Below are positions 27,652-34,986 of a DNA stretch of 39,186 nucleotides, piece after piece; position 1 is the stretch's first letter; each line of letters opens with the position of its first letter. Source of the DNA: an uncultured Selenomonadales bacterium. Lineage in GTDB: Bacteria; Bacillota; Negativicutes; Selenomonadales; Selenomonadaceae. The position numbers were made by a program, and so were the translations under genes. The notes beneath the pieces are model-generated. The model did no database searches, had not been told where the DNA came from, and was given only the letters and a program-made list of their open reading frames with translations. The stretch is from the NCBI GenBank assembly GCA_946408355.1, contig CAMJRX010000022.1:1-39186 (forward strand), written 5' to 3'.

Positions 27652-27852
27652 ATGATCAAGCTTACGAAATTTAATTCGGACGCAAAAAAGCGCGGCGAGT
27701 TTATTCTCAACGCTGAACTTATTCAGACAATCGAGACGACGCCCGACACCGTCATCACGTTGCTGAATGAAAAAAAGTTTATCGTAGAAGAACCCGCCGA
27801 AGAAGTAGTGCGCCGTGTGATGAAATATCGCCGCGCCTTGAGACAATTTTAA
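27652..27852 (+). CDS. flbD: Flagellar protein FlbD
   Basis: 66 residues. It is a small FlbD-family protein of Firmicutes and spirochaete flagellar operons, with a role not fully settled. The sequence fits: MIKLTKFNS at the start, LNAELIQTIETTPDTVITLL in the middle and EPAEEVVRRVMKYRR at the end. It is unrelated to the Caulobacter FlbD regulator. ATG after AGGAGG. It begins the operon that continues with fliL. Confidence 0.9.
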   Translation: MIKLTKFNSDAKKRGEFILNAELIQTIETTPDTVITLLNEKKFIVEEPAEEVVRRVMKYRRALRQF

Positions 27853-27870
27853 TCATGGAGGGGAAAAATT

Positions 27871-28416
27871 ATGCTAGATGAAGAAAAGGAAGTCGAGACA
27901 GCAACTGTACCGCCTCCTCCTGCCGCGCAATCAAAAAAGAAGACAATTATTTTAATCGTCGTCCTCGTGATAGTTGGCTTGGCATTGGCAGCGGGCATTT
28001 CGCTTTTCGTCGTGACAAAAGTTATGGGCGATATTCCTGGCGGCGATTCAGAGGAAGGAGATTCGGGACCGCGCTATCATGACGCAGGCGTTTTCGTCAA
28101 GTTGGGAGATCCTAAAGAAGGAATTCTCGTTAACGTCGGCGGTCCGCGCAGTGGAAAATATCTCAAGGCAAGTATTATCGTTGAGTTTAATCCCGGTAAA
28201 AAATCCGTCATCAACGAAGAGACAAATACTCTGCAGCCCGACGCTGAAGTTAAAATTAATGACGTTGCCACGCAATTTTTACGTGCGACTTCTATGGAAG
28301 ACTTCGACGCCGATAAGCAAGACGAATTTAAAAAGCAACTCAAAGACGCGCTCAATGCCGCACTCGGCGGAGGTTCCGTCTATGACGTTTATATTACGAG
28401 TTTCCTCTTGCAATGA
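27871..28416 (+). CDS. fliL: Flagellar basal body-associated protein FliL
   Basis: 181 residues. FliL is a single-pass membrane protein that surrounds or stabilises the stator around the motor. Residues about 25-48 (TIILIVVLVIVGLALAAGIS) form the membrane segment after a short acidic and proline-rich cytoplasmic N-terminus. The FliL domain follows (GILVNVGGPRSGKYLKASII). It ends VYDVYITSFLLQ, as usual. ATG after GGAGG; fliM begins 15 bases later. Confidence 0.93.
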   Translation: MLDEEKEVETATVPPPPAAQSKKKTIILIVVLVIVGLALAAGISLFVVTKVMGDIPGGDSEEGDSGPRYHDAGVFVKLGDPKEGILVNVGGPRSGKYLKASIIVEFNPGKKSVINEETNTLQPDAEVKINDVATQFLRATSMEDFDADKQDEFKKQLKDALNAALGGGSVYDVYITSFLLQ

Positions 28417-28431
28417 TAAGGGGGGAAAAAC

Positions 28432-29445
28432 TTGTCTGTTGATGTATTAACACAAGAGCAGATAGACGCCCTACTTGCCGCCGCCAATGACGATTCGACG
28501 GATTTAGAGGAACTCAAGCGCGAAGAAACTACGCGGAAAATTAAAGTTTACGACTTTAAACGCCCCGATAAATTTTCCAAAGATCAAATTCGTACTCTGT
28601 ACATGCTCCACGAAAGTTTTGCGCGTCTGCTGAATACTTATATGAGTTCGCATCTGCGGACGCTCGTCAATGTCGACGTTGCCTCCGTTGAACAGCTCAC
28701 GTATCAGGAATTCGTTCAATCATTGGCAAATCCAAGCGTGATAACAATCTTAGGCGTTCCGCCGCTCAAGGGCAATATAATTTTCGAGATAAGCACGGAG
28801 ATTGCTTTTGCTTATCTTGACCGCGTATTTGGCGGCGACGGCTCAACTAATATCAAAACTCGAGTCCTAACCGAAATTGAAGATGCGGTTATGCGCCGTT
28901 TCGTTAATTCGGCTATGGAGCGTTTCAAAGAATCTTGGTCGAACGTCACGCCCATGAACCCGATACTTGAGGCTACAGAATCAAATCCGCAGTTTACGCA
29001 GATTGTTCCGCCAAATGATATGGTTGTTATCATTACGATGAATACTAAGCTCGGCGAGGTCGAAGGTTTCATGAATATTTGTATACCTTACCTCGTGTTG
29101 GAGCCGATTATGTCGAAGTTGACGACAACTTTCTGGGTTGCGGCGTCTGCGGCTAAAGACGAGACAGCAGGACAAGCGGAAAGTATTCGCAAAAAACTTA
29201 ATAGGACAAAAGTGCCGTTCGTCGTGGAAGTCGGGCGCGTGCAAATTACAATTCGCGAATTCTTGACTTTGGGTTTCGGCGACGTGCTTCAGCTCAATAC
29301 TAAGGTTAAAGAAGATTTTCCTTGCATGATTGGCACGAATGCGAAATTTCTTTGCAGACCAGGTACTTTCGGCAAAAAGCTGGCGGTGCAGATAACGCAA
29401 GTTGTACAAAAAGGAGAGGATGCGGCTGATGACGATGATGGGTGA
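28432..29445 (+). CDS. fliM: Flagellar motor switch protein FliM
   Basis: 337 residues. FliM is the C-ring protein that binds phosphorylated CheY and sets rotation direction. The N-terminal CheY-binding peptide is LTQEQIDALLAA (residues 6-17), followed by the CheC-like middle domain and a C-terminal SpoA/FliN-like domain (VEVGRVQITIREFLTLGFGD). TTG start after GGGGGG. The 3' end overlaps the fliY start region by 17 bases. Confidence 0.96.
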   Translation: MSVDVLTQEQIDALLAAANDDSTDLEELKREETTRKIKVYDFKRPDKFSKDQIRTLYMLHESFARLLNTYMSSHLRTLVNVDVASVEQLTYQEFVQSLANPSVITILGVPPLKGNIIFEISTEIAFAYLDRVFGGDGSTNIKTRVLTEIEDAVMRRFVNSAMERFKESWSNVTPMNPILEATESNPQFTQIVPPNDMVVIITMNTKLGEVEGFMNICIPYLVLEPIMSKLTTTFWVAASAAKDETAGQAESIRKKLNRTKVPFVVEVGRVQITIREFLTLGFGDVLQLNTKVKEDFPCMIGTNAKFLCRPGTFGKKLAVQITQVVQKGEDAADDDDG

Positions 29446-30652
29446 TTTATCTCAAGCTGAAATTGATGCGTTGTTGGCGGGAGCCGGCGGAGATTCTAAT
29501 AGTGATTCTTCGGGCGGCGACGCATCTATTGACAGCGGCAATACTGACGAACTTTTATCGCCGATAGAGAAAGACGCGCTTGGCGAAATCGGAAATATTT
29601 CAATGGGCAGTGCGGCAACAACTTTATCTACGCTGTTAGGGCATAAAGTTTCTATAACGACGCCTTCGGTTACCGTCGCGCCGATGAATGTTATTCAACA
29701 GCATTATCCGTTGCCGTATCTTGTCGTTGAGGTCGCGTACACTGTTGGCATTGACGGAAATAACGTTTTTGCAATTCAGGCGACGGACGCGGCAGTTATC
29801 GCCGATTTGATGATGGGCGGTGACGGAACTAATCCCGACTCTGAACTCAACGAAATTCATTTGAGCGCGGTCGGCGAGGCTATGAATCAAATGATGGGCG
29901 CAGTCGCAACAAGTTTGTCGACTATGTTCAATAAAAAAATTGATATTTCCCCACCCAAAGTTAATCTTGTCGATTTCGGCAAAGAAGACCTTTCAGATAA
30001 AAATAATACTGAACCTGTAGTTCGTGCCGCTTTTCGCATGGAAGTTGACGGCTTGATTGATAGCGAGATAATGCAGATTATCACGCTCAAAGTTGCTAAA
30101 GAAATGGTTGATTCTCTAATGGGCGGCAATGATGAGCCTGAACCCGAACCTGCGCCCGCACCAACTCCGCCGACTCCAAAACAAGTTGCACCGAGTCCGC
30201 CTCCGCAATCTGCCCCCGTAACTTCTGCGCCTCAACAAAATTATTCGCCGCCTCCGCAGTCGCAAGGATATGCGCAACCGCAACAGAGCTATGGATATGG
30301 GGGAAATCAAATGCAGCCAAATGTTGTAACAAATATGCCCGTGTCGCCCGCGCAGTTCACGCCCCTTTCCACAGAGCCGGTACAAATCAACGAGGCGAAT
30401 ATCGGATTAATTTTAGATGTACCGTTGCAAGTGACAGTTGAGCTTGGACGTACAAAAAAGACAATCAAAGAAATTCTCGACTTGGCAACGGGTTCGATTG
30501 TGGAATTGGACAAATTAGCGGGCGAGCCTGTCGAAGTGCAGGTAAACGGTCACTTTTTGGCAAAGGGCGAAGTCGTCGTTATCGATGAAAATTTCGGTGT
30601 AAGAATAACTGAAATTGCCACGCCTGCCGAACGCGCCGCCCACCTGAAATGA
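29429..30652 (+). CDS. fliY: Flagellar motor switch phosphatase FliY
   Basis: 407 residues from the ATG at 29429; ATGs at 29435 and 29438 are alternatives. It starts with a FliM-like CheY-binding peptide (LSQAEIDALLAG). Two CheC-type phosphatase motifs follow, in ALGEIGNISMGSAATTLSTL and AVGEAMNQMMGAVATSLSTM. A Pro/Gln-rich linker of about 90 residues leads to the C-terminal FliN-like domain (VPLQVTVELGRTKKTIKEIL). FliY dephosphorylates CheY-P at the switch in Firmicutes. Fewer conserved Asn in the second motif may reduce its activity. Confidence 0.95.
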   Translation: MTMMGDLSQAEIDALLAGAGGDSNSDSSGGDASIDSGNTDELLSPIEKDALGEIGNISMGSAATTLSTLLGHKVSITTPSVTVAPMNVIQQHYPLPYLVVEVAYTVGIDGNNVFAIQATDAAVIADLMMGGDGTNPDSELNEIHLSAVGEAMNQMMGAVATSLSTMFNKKIDISPPKVNLVDFGKEDLSDKNNTEPVVRAAFRMEVDGLIDSEIMQIITLKVAKEMVDSLMGGNDEPEPEPAPAPTPPTPKQVAPSPPPQSAPVTSAPQQNYSPPPQSQGYAQPQQSYGYGGNQMQPNVVTNMPVSPAQFTPLSTEPVQINEANIGLILDVPLQVTVELGRTKKTIKEILDLATGSIVELDKLAGEPVEVQVNGHFLAKGEVVVIDENFGVRITEIATPAERAAHLK

Positions 30653-30670
30653 TAAACTTGCTTGTAAGTC

Positions 30671-30699
30671 TTGCCGATTAGTAAATTATCGGCTATAAT
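30671..30699 (+). promoter_or_regulatory. Possible promoter before cheY with a palindrome in the spacer
   Basis: TTGCCG (30671-30676) and a perfect TATAAT (30694-30699) with a 17-base spacer. The box and spacer contain an inverted repeat GCCGAT/ATCGGC (30672-30677 and 30687-30692). It lies in the 103-base fliY-cheY gap and could allow separate expression of cheY and the export genes. The -35 is poor. Confidence 0.45.
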
Positions 30700-30755
30700 T
30701 AATAGCCTAAAAGTGTTGACATTGAAAAAAATCTTTTAAACGGGAGAGATGTATT

Positions 30756-31118
30756 ATGGCAGTACGAGTTTTAGTCGTCGACGACGCGGCGTTCATGCGA
30801 ATGATGGTCAAAGATATTCTTTCCAAGAACGGCTATGAAGTCGTCGGCGAGGCCGAAAACGGCATGAAGGCAGTCGAAAAATTCGCCGAACTGCGCCCCG
30901 ATTTGGTGACAATGGACATCACAATGCCCGAAATGGACGGAATCTCGGCAGTTAAGGCGATTAGAAAAATCGACCCGAAAGCTAAAATCGTCATGTGTAG
31001 CGCAATGGGACAACAGGCGATGGTTATAGAGGCAATTCAAGCGGGCGCACGCGACTTTATCGTAAAGCCCTTCCAAGCGGATCGCGTGCTCGAAGCAGTG
31101 CGCAAAGCCGTCGGCTGA
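30756..31118 (+). CDS. cheY: Chemotaxis response regulator CheY
   Basis: 120 residues, a single receiver domain. The phosphoacceptor is Asp54 (LVTMDITMPEMDG), with the acidic pocket Asp9-Asp10, the switch Ser82 in place of the usual Thr/Ser, and Lys104 (FIVKPF). CheY-P binds FliM and FliY from the genes before it. ATG after GGGAG. Its stop overlaps the fliO ATG by one base. Confidence 0.95.
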   Translation: MAVRVLVVDDAAFMRMMVKDILSKNGYEVVGEAENGMKAVEKFAELRPDLVTMDITMPEMDGISAVKAIRKIDPKAKIVMCSAMGQQAMVIEAIQAGARDFIVKPFQADRVLEAVRKAVG

Positions 31119-31636
31119 TGACTGACAAAATAAAGTTTTATCTCCCGGTTGCGCTGGTGCTTGTTAGTTTGATTTATTTTGGCAACTCTGCTGCGGAGGC
31201 TGCTGGTGGGTATTTGGAAGGCTACGAAGATGTTGACCCAAGACCCACCGGAGTCTCGTGGTGGTCGACGCTTGCTTATCTTGTAAGTTTATTTGCTGTG
31301 TTCGCTGTCGTGTTGGTTATGGCGTATTTCGCCGCACGATTTATTGGTGGTCGTTTTAATGCGGCGCGTATGGCGGCAAGCGGCGGAAGAATTCTGGAAA
31401 ATTTACCACTCGGACCTAATCGCTCTGTCTGCACAGTTGAAATGGCTGGCAGGGTATTTTTGTTAGGTGTGACTGACCACAACATAAATCTTTTAGGCGA
31501 GATAACCGACAAAAATTTAATCGAACACCTGCACGCGCAAGCTATAAATTCGGGCGATATGTTTTCTCAAGAATTCGGTACGTTGTCGAGTCTGGTAAAG
31601 AAAATCCCACTCTTTAAAAGAGGTAGCGGAAAGTGA
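31118..31636 (+). CDS. fliO: Flagellar biosynthetic protein FliO
   Basis: 172 residues. FliO assists FliP ring assembly in the export gate. There is an N-terminal hydrophobic segment or signal (about 8-28), then a second membrane segment (about 51-75, LAYLVSLFAVFAVVLVMAYF) and a basic cytoplasmic domain with ILENLPLGPNRSVCTVEMAG and VFLLGVTDHNINLLGEI, typical of FliO. It overlaps cheY by one base and fliP by four, so translation is coupled. Confidence 0.9.
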   Translation: MTDKIKFYLPVALVLVSLIYFGNSAAEAAGGYLEGYEDVDPRPTGVSWWSTLAYLVSLFAVFAVVLVMAYFAARFIGGRFNAARMAASGGRILENLPLGPNRSVCTVEMAGRVFLLGVTDHNINLLGEITDKNLIEHLHAQAINSGDMFSQEFGTLSSLVKKIPLFKRGSGK

Positions 31637-32373
31637 TAAGATTTCTTTTAATCTGCGCGGCGGGCGTGCTTATAACGAATTTTGCGGAGGCGGCACCGCT
31701 TATCCCAAGCGTCAACGTCGAAGTGGGCACTGCAGAAAATCCCGAACAAGTCGCCTCAACTTTGCAAGTCATAGCGATTTTAACGTTAGCAACAATCGCG
31801 CCGGGAATTTTAATGATGACAACTTCCTTTGTGCGAATCGTCGTTATAATCGGCTTTCTAAGAAACGCGCTTGCTACTCAAAACGTCCCGCCCAATCAAG
31901 TTATCGTCTCGTTGGCAATGTTCTTGACGTTTTACATAATGGCACCGTATTGGTCACAGGCGAACGATAACGGCTTGCAACCTTACTTAGCGGGACAAAT
32001 TTCGCAAGAAGAAGCGATAACCAACGTCCTCGAACCAATGCGCGAATTTATGTTTCGACAAACGCGAGAGGCTGACTTAGCACTTTTCGTTAACTTGTCC
32101 GAAGCTGAACGTCCAAATTCGCAAGAGGACGTTTCAACCTTCGTGCTAATCCCCGCGTTCATAATCAGCGAACTAAAAACGGCGTTCCAAATCGGCTTTA
32201 TGCTGTACGTGCCGTTTATAGTCATAGATATGATTGTCGCAACGACGCTTATGTCAATGGGTATGATGATGTTGCCGCCGGTCATGATTTCCTTGCCGTT
32301 TAAAATTTTGCTGTTCGTTATGATTGACGGCTGGCATTTGCTGATTCAGTCGATAATTGTAAGTTTCCGATAG
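31633..32373 (+). CDS. fliP: Flagellar biosynthetic protein FliP
   Basis: 246 residues. FliP forms the core of the flagellar type III export gate. A cleavable-type hydrophobic N-terminus (residues 1-20) is followed by TTSFVRIVVIIGFLRNALAT, IPAFIISELKTAFQIGFMLY and MGMMMLPPVMISLPFKILLF, the last three being FliP signatures. GTG start at 31633 overlapping the fliO stop as GTGA. Confidence 0.96.
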   Translation: MIRFLLICAAGVLITNFAEAAPLIPSVNVEVGTAENPEQVASTLQVIAILTLATIAPGILMMTTSFVRIVVIIGFLRNALATQNVPPNQVIVSLAMFLTFYIMAPYWSQANDNGLQPYLAGQISQEEAITNVLEPMREFMFRQTREADLALFVNLSEAERPNSQEDVSTFVLIPAFIISELKTAFQIGFMLYVPFIVIDMIVATTLMSMGMMMLPPVMISLPFKILLFVMIDGWHLLIQSIIVSFR

Positions 32374-32385
32374 CGGAGGTGCGAT

Positions 32386-32655
32386 ATGTCGGGAGATTTA
32401 GTAATTCAGATGGGGCAAGAGGCGTTAATGGTTGTCCTGCTCGTCTCCGCGCCTATGCTGGGCTTAGGTTTGACGGTCGGTTTAATGGTTAGCGTTTTTC
32501 AGGCGACAACTTCAATTCAAGAACAGACGCTGGCATTTATCCCGAAGATTATCGCGGTCTTCGTGGCAATTTTGATTTTCGGTCCGTGGATGCTTAGAAT
32601 TATGGTTGAATTTTTTTCGGGAATATTTATTGGCTTGCCGTCGCGTATCGGCTAA
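32386..32655 (+). CDS. fliQ: Flagellar biosynthetic protein FliQ
   Basis: 89 residues, the normal length, with two membrane helices (about 15-37 and 50-72). FliQ assembles with FliP and FliR in the export gate. The conserved GLTVGLMVSVFQATTSIQEQ and TLAFIPKIIAVF segments are present. ATG after GGAGG, 12 bases after fliP. Confidence 0.96.
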   Translation: MSGDLVIQMGQEALMVVLLVSAPMLGLGLTVGLMVSVFQATTSIQEQTLAFIPKIIAVFVAILIFGPWMLRIMVEFFSGIFIGLPSRIG

Positions 32656-32679
32656 ATTCCTTGCTGGGAGGTCGAACAT

Positions 32680-33474
32680 TTGACTGAAATTGATTTCTTC
32701 GACATTCTTCAAGGACAAGTGGCGTGCTTTTTGCTTGTGCTGACGCGGACGAGCGGCATTTTTTTTATTTCGCCATTCTTCGGTAGCTTAAATATTTCTT
32801 ATCGCTTGAGAGCCTGTGCGGCGATTTTGTTAGCAGTATTATTATTCCCCGTCGTCGTGAAAATGTACGTCATAGAGGCTCCTGCAACAATTTTGCTGTT
32901 CGCGTTCACAGTTATCAAAGAACTTTTCGTCGGTTGGCTTATCGGGCTTGTCGGTTATATCGTACTTTCCGCAGTAAACATGGCGGGTAAAATTATGGAT
33001 ATGCAAGTCGGTTTCGCCGTCGTTAGCATGATGGATCCGACAACTCAACAACAAACCGGTCTTATCGGCACATTTCTTTACAACTTGACGATAATTTACT
33101 TTGTTATAACGAACGGGCACCACGTAATTATTTCCGCGCTGGCTGAAAGTTTCCGAATTATCCCGATTGATTCTATGGTTTGGAACACGTCGTTACCACA
33201 ACTTATAAATGATTTGACGGCGGGAATTTTTATGAACGGCATGAAAATTGCTATGCCCGTAACTTTTGCAATCCTGCTAACGAACGTCGGAATGGGTATC
33301 CTCGCTCGTACAATGCCGCAGATGAATATTTTCGTCGTCGGTATACCCTTACAGCTGACGATTGGCACGAGTATGATTTCAATGGTTCTGCCGTTTTATA
33401 TCCTCTTTTTGGACGTGATTTTTAATGAAATGTACGCAAATATTTCCATTGCCCTCAAAGCCCTTGCCCCCTGA
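32680..33474 (+). CDS. fliR: Flagellar biosynthetic protein FliR
   Basis: 264 residues with about six hydrophobic segments. FliR completes the FliPQR gate. Characteristic regions are LTRTSGIFFISPFFGSLNIS, ELFVGWLIGLVGYIVLSAVN and GILARTMPQMNIFVVGIPLQ. TTG start at 32680 after GGGAGG. The 3' end is overlapped by the flhB start by 50 bases. Confidence 0.95.
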   Translation: MTEIDFFDILQGQVACFLLVLTRTSGIFFISPFFGSLNISYRLRACAAILLAVLLFPVVVKMYVIEAPATILLFAFTVIKELFVGWLIGLVGYIVLSAVNMAGKIMDMQVGFAVVSMMDPTTQQQTGLIGTFLYNLTIIYFVITNGHHVIISALAESFRIIPIDSMVWNTSLPQLINDLTAGIFMNGMKIAMPVTFAILLTNVGMGILARTMPQMNIFVVGIPLQLTIGTSMISMVLPFYILFLDVIFNEMYANISIALKALAP

Positions 33475-34552
33475 AGATTTTATCTTTGACCTGCAACGCT
33501 TTGACGGCGAAAAAACAGAAGAGCCGACTTCCAAAAAGCGCGAAGACGCTCGCAAAAAAGGTCAAGTCGCACGAAGTCAAGAACTTAATACGGCATTCGT
33601 TTTGCTAATCGGCTTTTTGATTTTGCGTATCTTGTGGGAATTCATTTACGGAAATATCGCGGAGTACACGGTTTATCTTTACTCGCACCTTTCGAGCAGT
33701 GCTTCAACTGAGGCAATTTCTGAACTCTTTATAGGAATTATGATTCTTTTGGCGAAAGCAGTTATGCCGGTGATGTTCGCAATTTTAATCGTTGGACTCG
33801 GAATAAACTGCTTTCAAGTCGGATTAATGCTTTCAACGGAAAAATTGGAGCCAAAACTTGACAACCTTAACCCGATTAACGGCTTTGGACGAATTTTTTC
33901 TAAGCGTTCAATCGTCGAGCTGTTTAAATCGCTGTTCAAAATAGTTGTTATCGGATATTTCCTCTTCCTGTATCTTAAAGACCAAATTCCGCTCCTGCCG
34001 CAATTTATTTTCTTCGACTTGCCTCACTCATTGGCGACAGCGGCGGACGTAATTTTTACAATGGCGTTTCAAGTTATCGGCGTGATAATGATAATGGCTG
34101 TGGCTGACTACGCCTATCAATGTTGGCAGACAACGCAAGATTTAAAAATGTCTAAGCAGGAAGTTAAAGACGAGTACAAACAAATGGAAGGTGACCCGCA
34201 AATCAAAGGTAAAATCAAGCAAAAGCAAAGACAAATGGCAATGCAACGCATGATGCAGGAAGTTCCGAAGGCAGACGTTATTGTCACGAACCCGACGCAT
34301 TTAGCGGTTGCACTTCAATATAAAAAAGGAATGATTGCGCCGCTTGTCGTGGCTAAAGGTCAAGACCTCGTCGCCGAAAGAATCAAACAGATTGCGCGAG
34401 AAAATCATATATTGATTGTCGAAAATAAACCTGTAGCTCGTGCACTATTCGAGGCGGTTGAAGTCGGCGGCACCGTTCCTGCTGAACTTTATCAAGCCGT
34501 CGCAGAAATTCTTGCTTACGTCTACAAAATTAAACACCGCAAAGTTGCATAA
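33425..34552 (+). CDS. flhB: Flagellar export switch protein FlhB
   Basis: 375 residues. FlhB sets export specificity: four membrane helices, then a cytoplasmic domain cleaved at NPTH, here Asn289-Pro-Thr-His292 (VIVTNPTHLAVALQYKKGM). The usual N-terminus (EKTEEPTSKKREDARKKGQV) is preceded by about 29 extra residues containing FIFDLQRFDG. The ATG lies inside fliR with a weak ribosome binding site; in-frame TTG codons at 33449 and 33464 are alternatives. No other in-frame ATG precedes the conserved part. Confidence 0.95.
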   Translation: MKCTQIFPLPSKPLPPEDFIFDLQRFDGEKTEEPTSKKREDARKKGQVARSQELNTAFVLLIGFLILRILWEFIYGNIAEYTVYLYSHLSSSASTEAISELFIGIMILLAKAVMPVMFAILIVGLGINCFQVGLMLSTEKLEPKLDNLNPINGFGRIFSKRSIVELFKSLFKIVVIGYFLFLYLKDQIPLLPQFIFFDLPHSLATAADVIFTMAFQVIGVIMIMAVADYAYQCWQTTQDLKMSKQEVKDEYKQMEGDPQIKGKIKQKQRQMAMQRMMQEVPKADVIVTNPTHLAVALQYKKGMIAPLVVAKGQDLVAERIKQIARENHILIVENKPVARALFEAVEVGGTVPAELYQAVAEILAYVYKIKHRKVA

Positions 34553-34565
34553 AATTTTTAAATGA

Positions 34566-34961
34566 ATGGTAAAGGTTATGAACATTAAAGATTTTGCTTT
34601 TTGGCGGAAGAAGAAAGAATCAAAGACAAAAAATTTAAATACTGACGATACGATTAGAATTCTTATCGAAAAGGCTTGCAAAATTTTAATTGAAGATAAA
34701 AATTTCCCCGCTCACATTTGTTTTGACGTGCCGAATAGCTCGTATCTGGCTCATATTTTTATTATAAAAGATTTGATTCACGAGGGCGAATGGCGTTTAC
34801 AGGTCGGTGTTATGGAAGAAGGCTACGATAAAATGTTTTCTTGCTTTTTAAATCACCTTCCTAAGGAACAACTTCTTGAAGAATTGAATTCCGAGCAAAC
34901 AAAGACTGAAATCTTCGACACTGTTAAAAATTTGTATATCCGCGCTAAACAAGATGATTAG
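34566..34961 (+). CDS. Unrecognised small protein between flhB and flhA
   Basis: 131 residues, no family recognised. A Lys-rich stretch (residues 9-22, FAFWRKKKESKTKN) is followed by an alpha/beta-looking region and a charged C-terminal helix (EELNSEQTKTEIFDTVKNLY). No signal peptide or membrane segment. It lies on the same strand 13 bases after flhB and 25 bases before flhA, so it is in the operon. No good ribosome binding site precedes either ATG (34566 or 34578). A role in flagellar export or FlhA function is guessed only from position. Confidence 0.65.
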   Translation: MVKVMNIKDFAFWRKKKESKTKNLNTDDTIRILIEKACKILIEDKNFPAHICFDVPNSSYLAHIFIIKDLIHEGEWRLQVGVMEEGYDKMFSCFLNHLPKEQLLEELNSEQTKTEIFDTVKNLYIRAKQDD

Positions 34962-34986
34962 ACAAAATTTGAATTGAGGTATGCTT

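Noticed and set aside
27439-27846. Minus-strand frame of 135 codons across the malic enzyme-flbD gap
   Set aside because: It covers both divergent promoters and flbD in antisense and has no ribosome binding site or family match.
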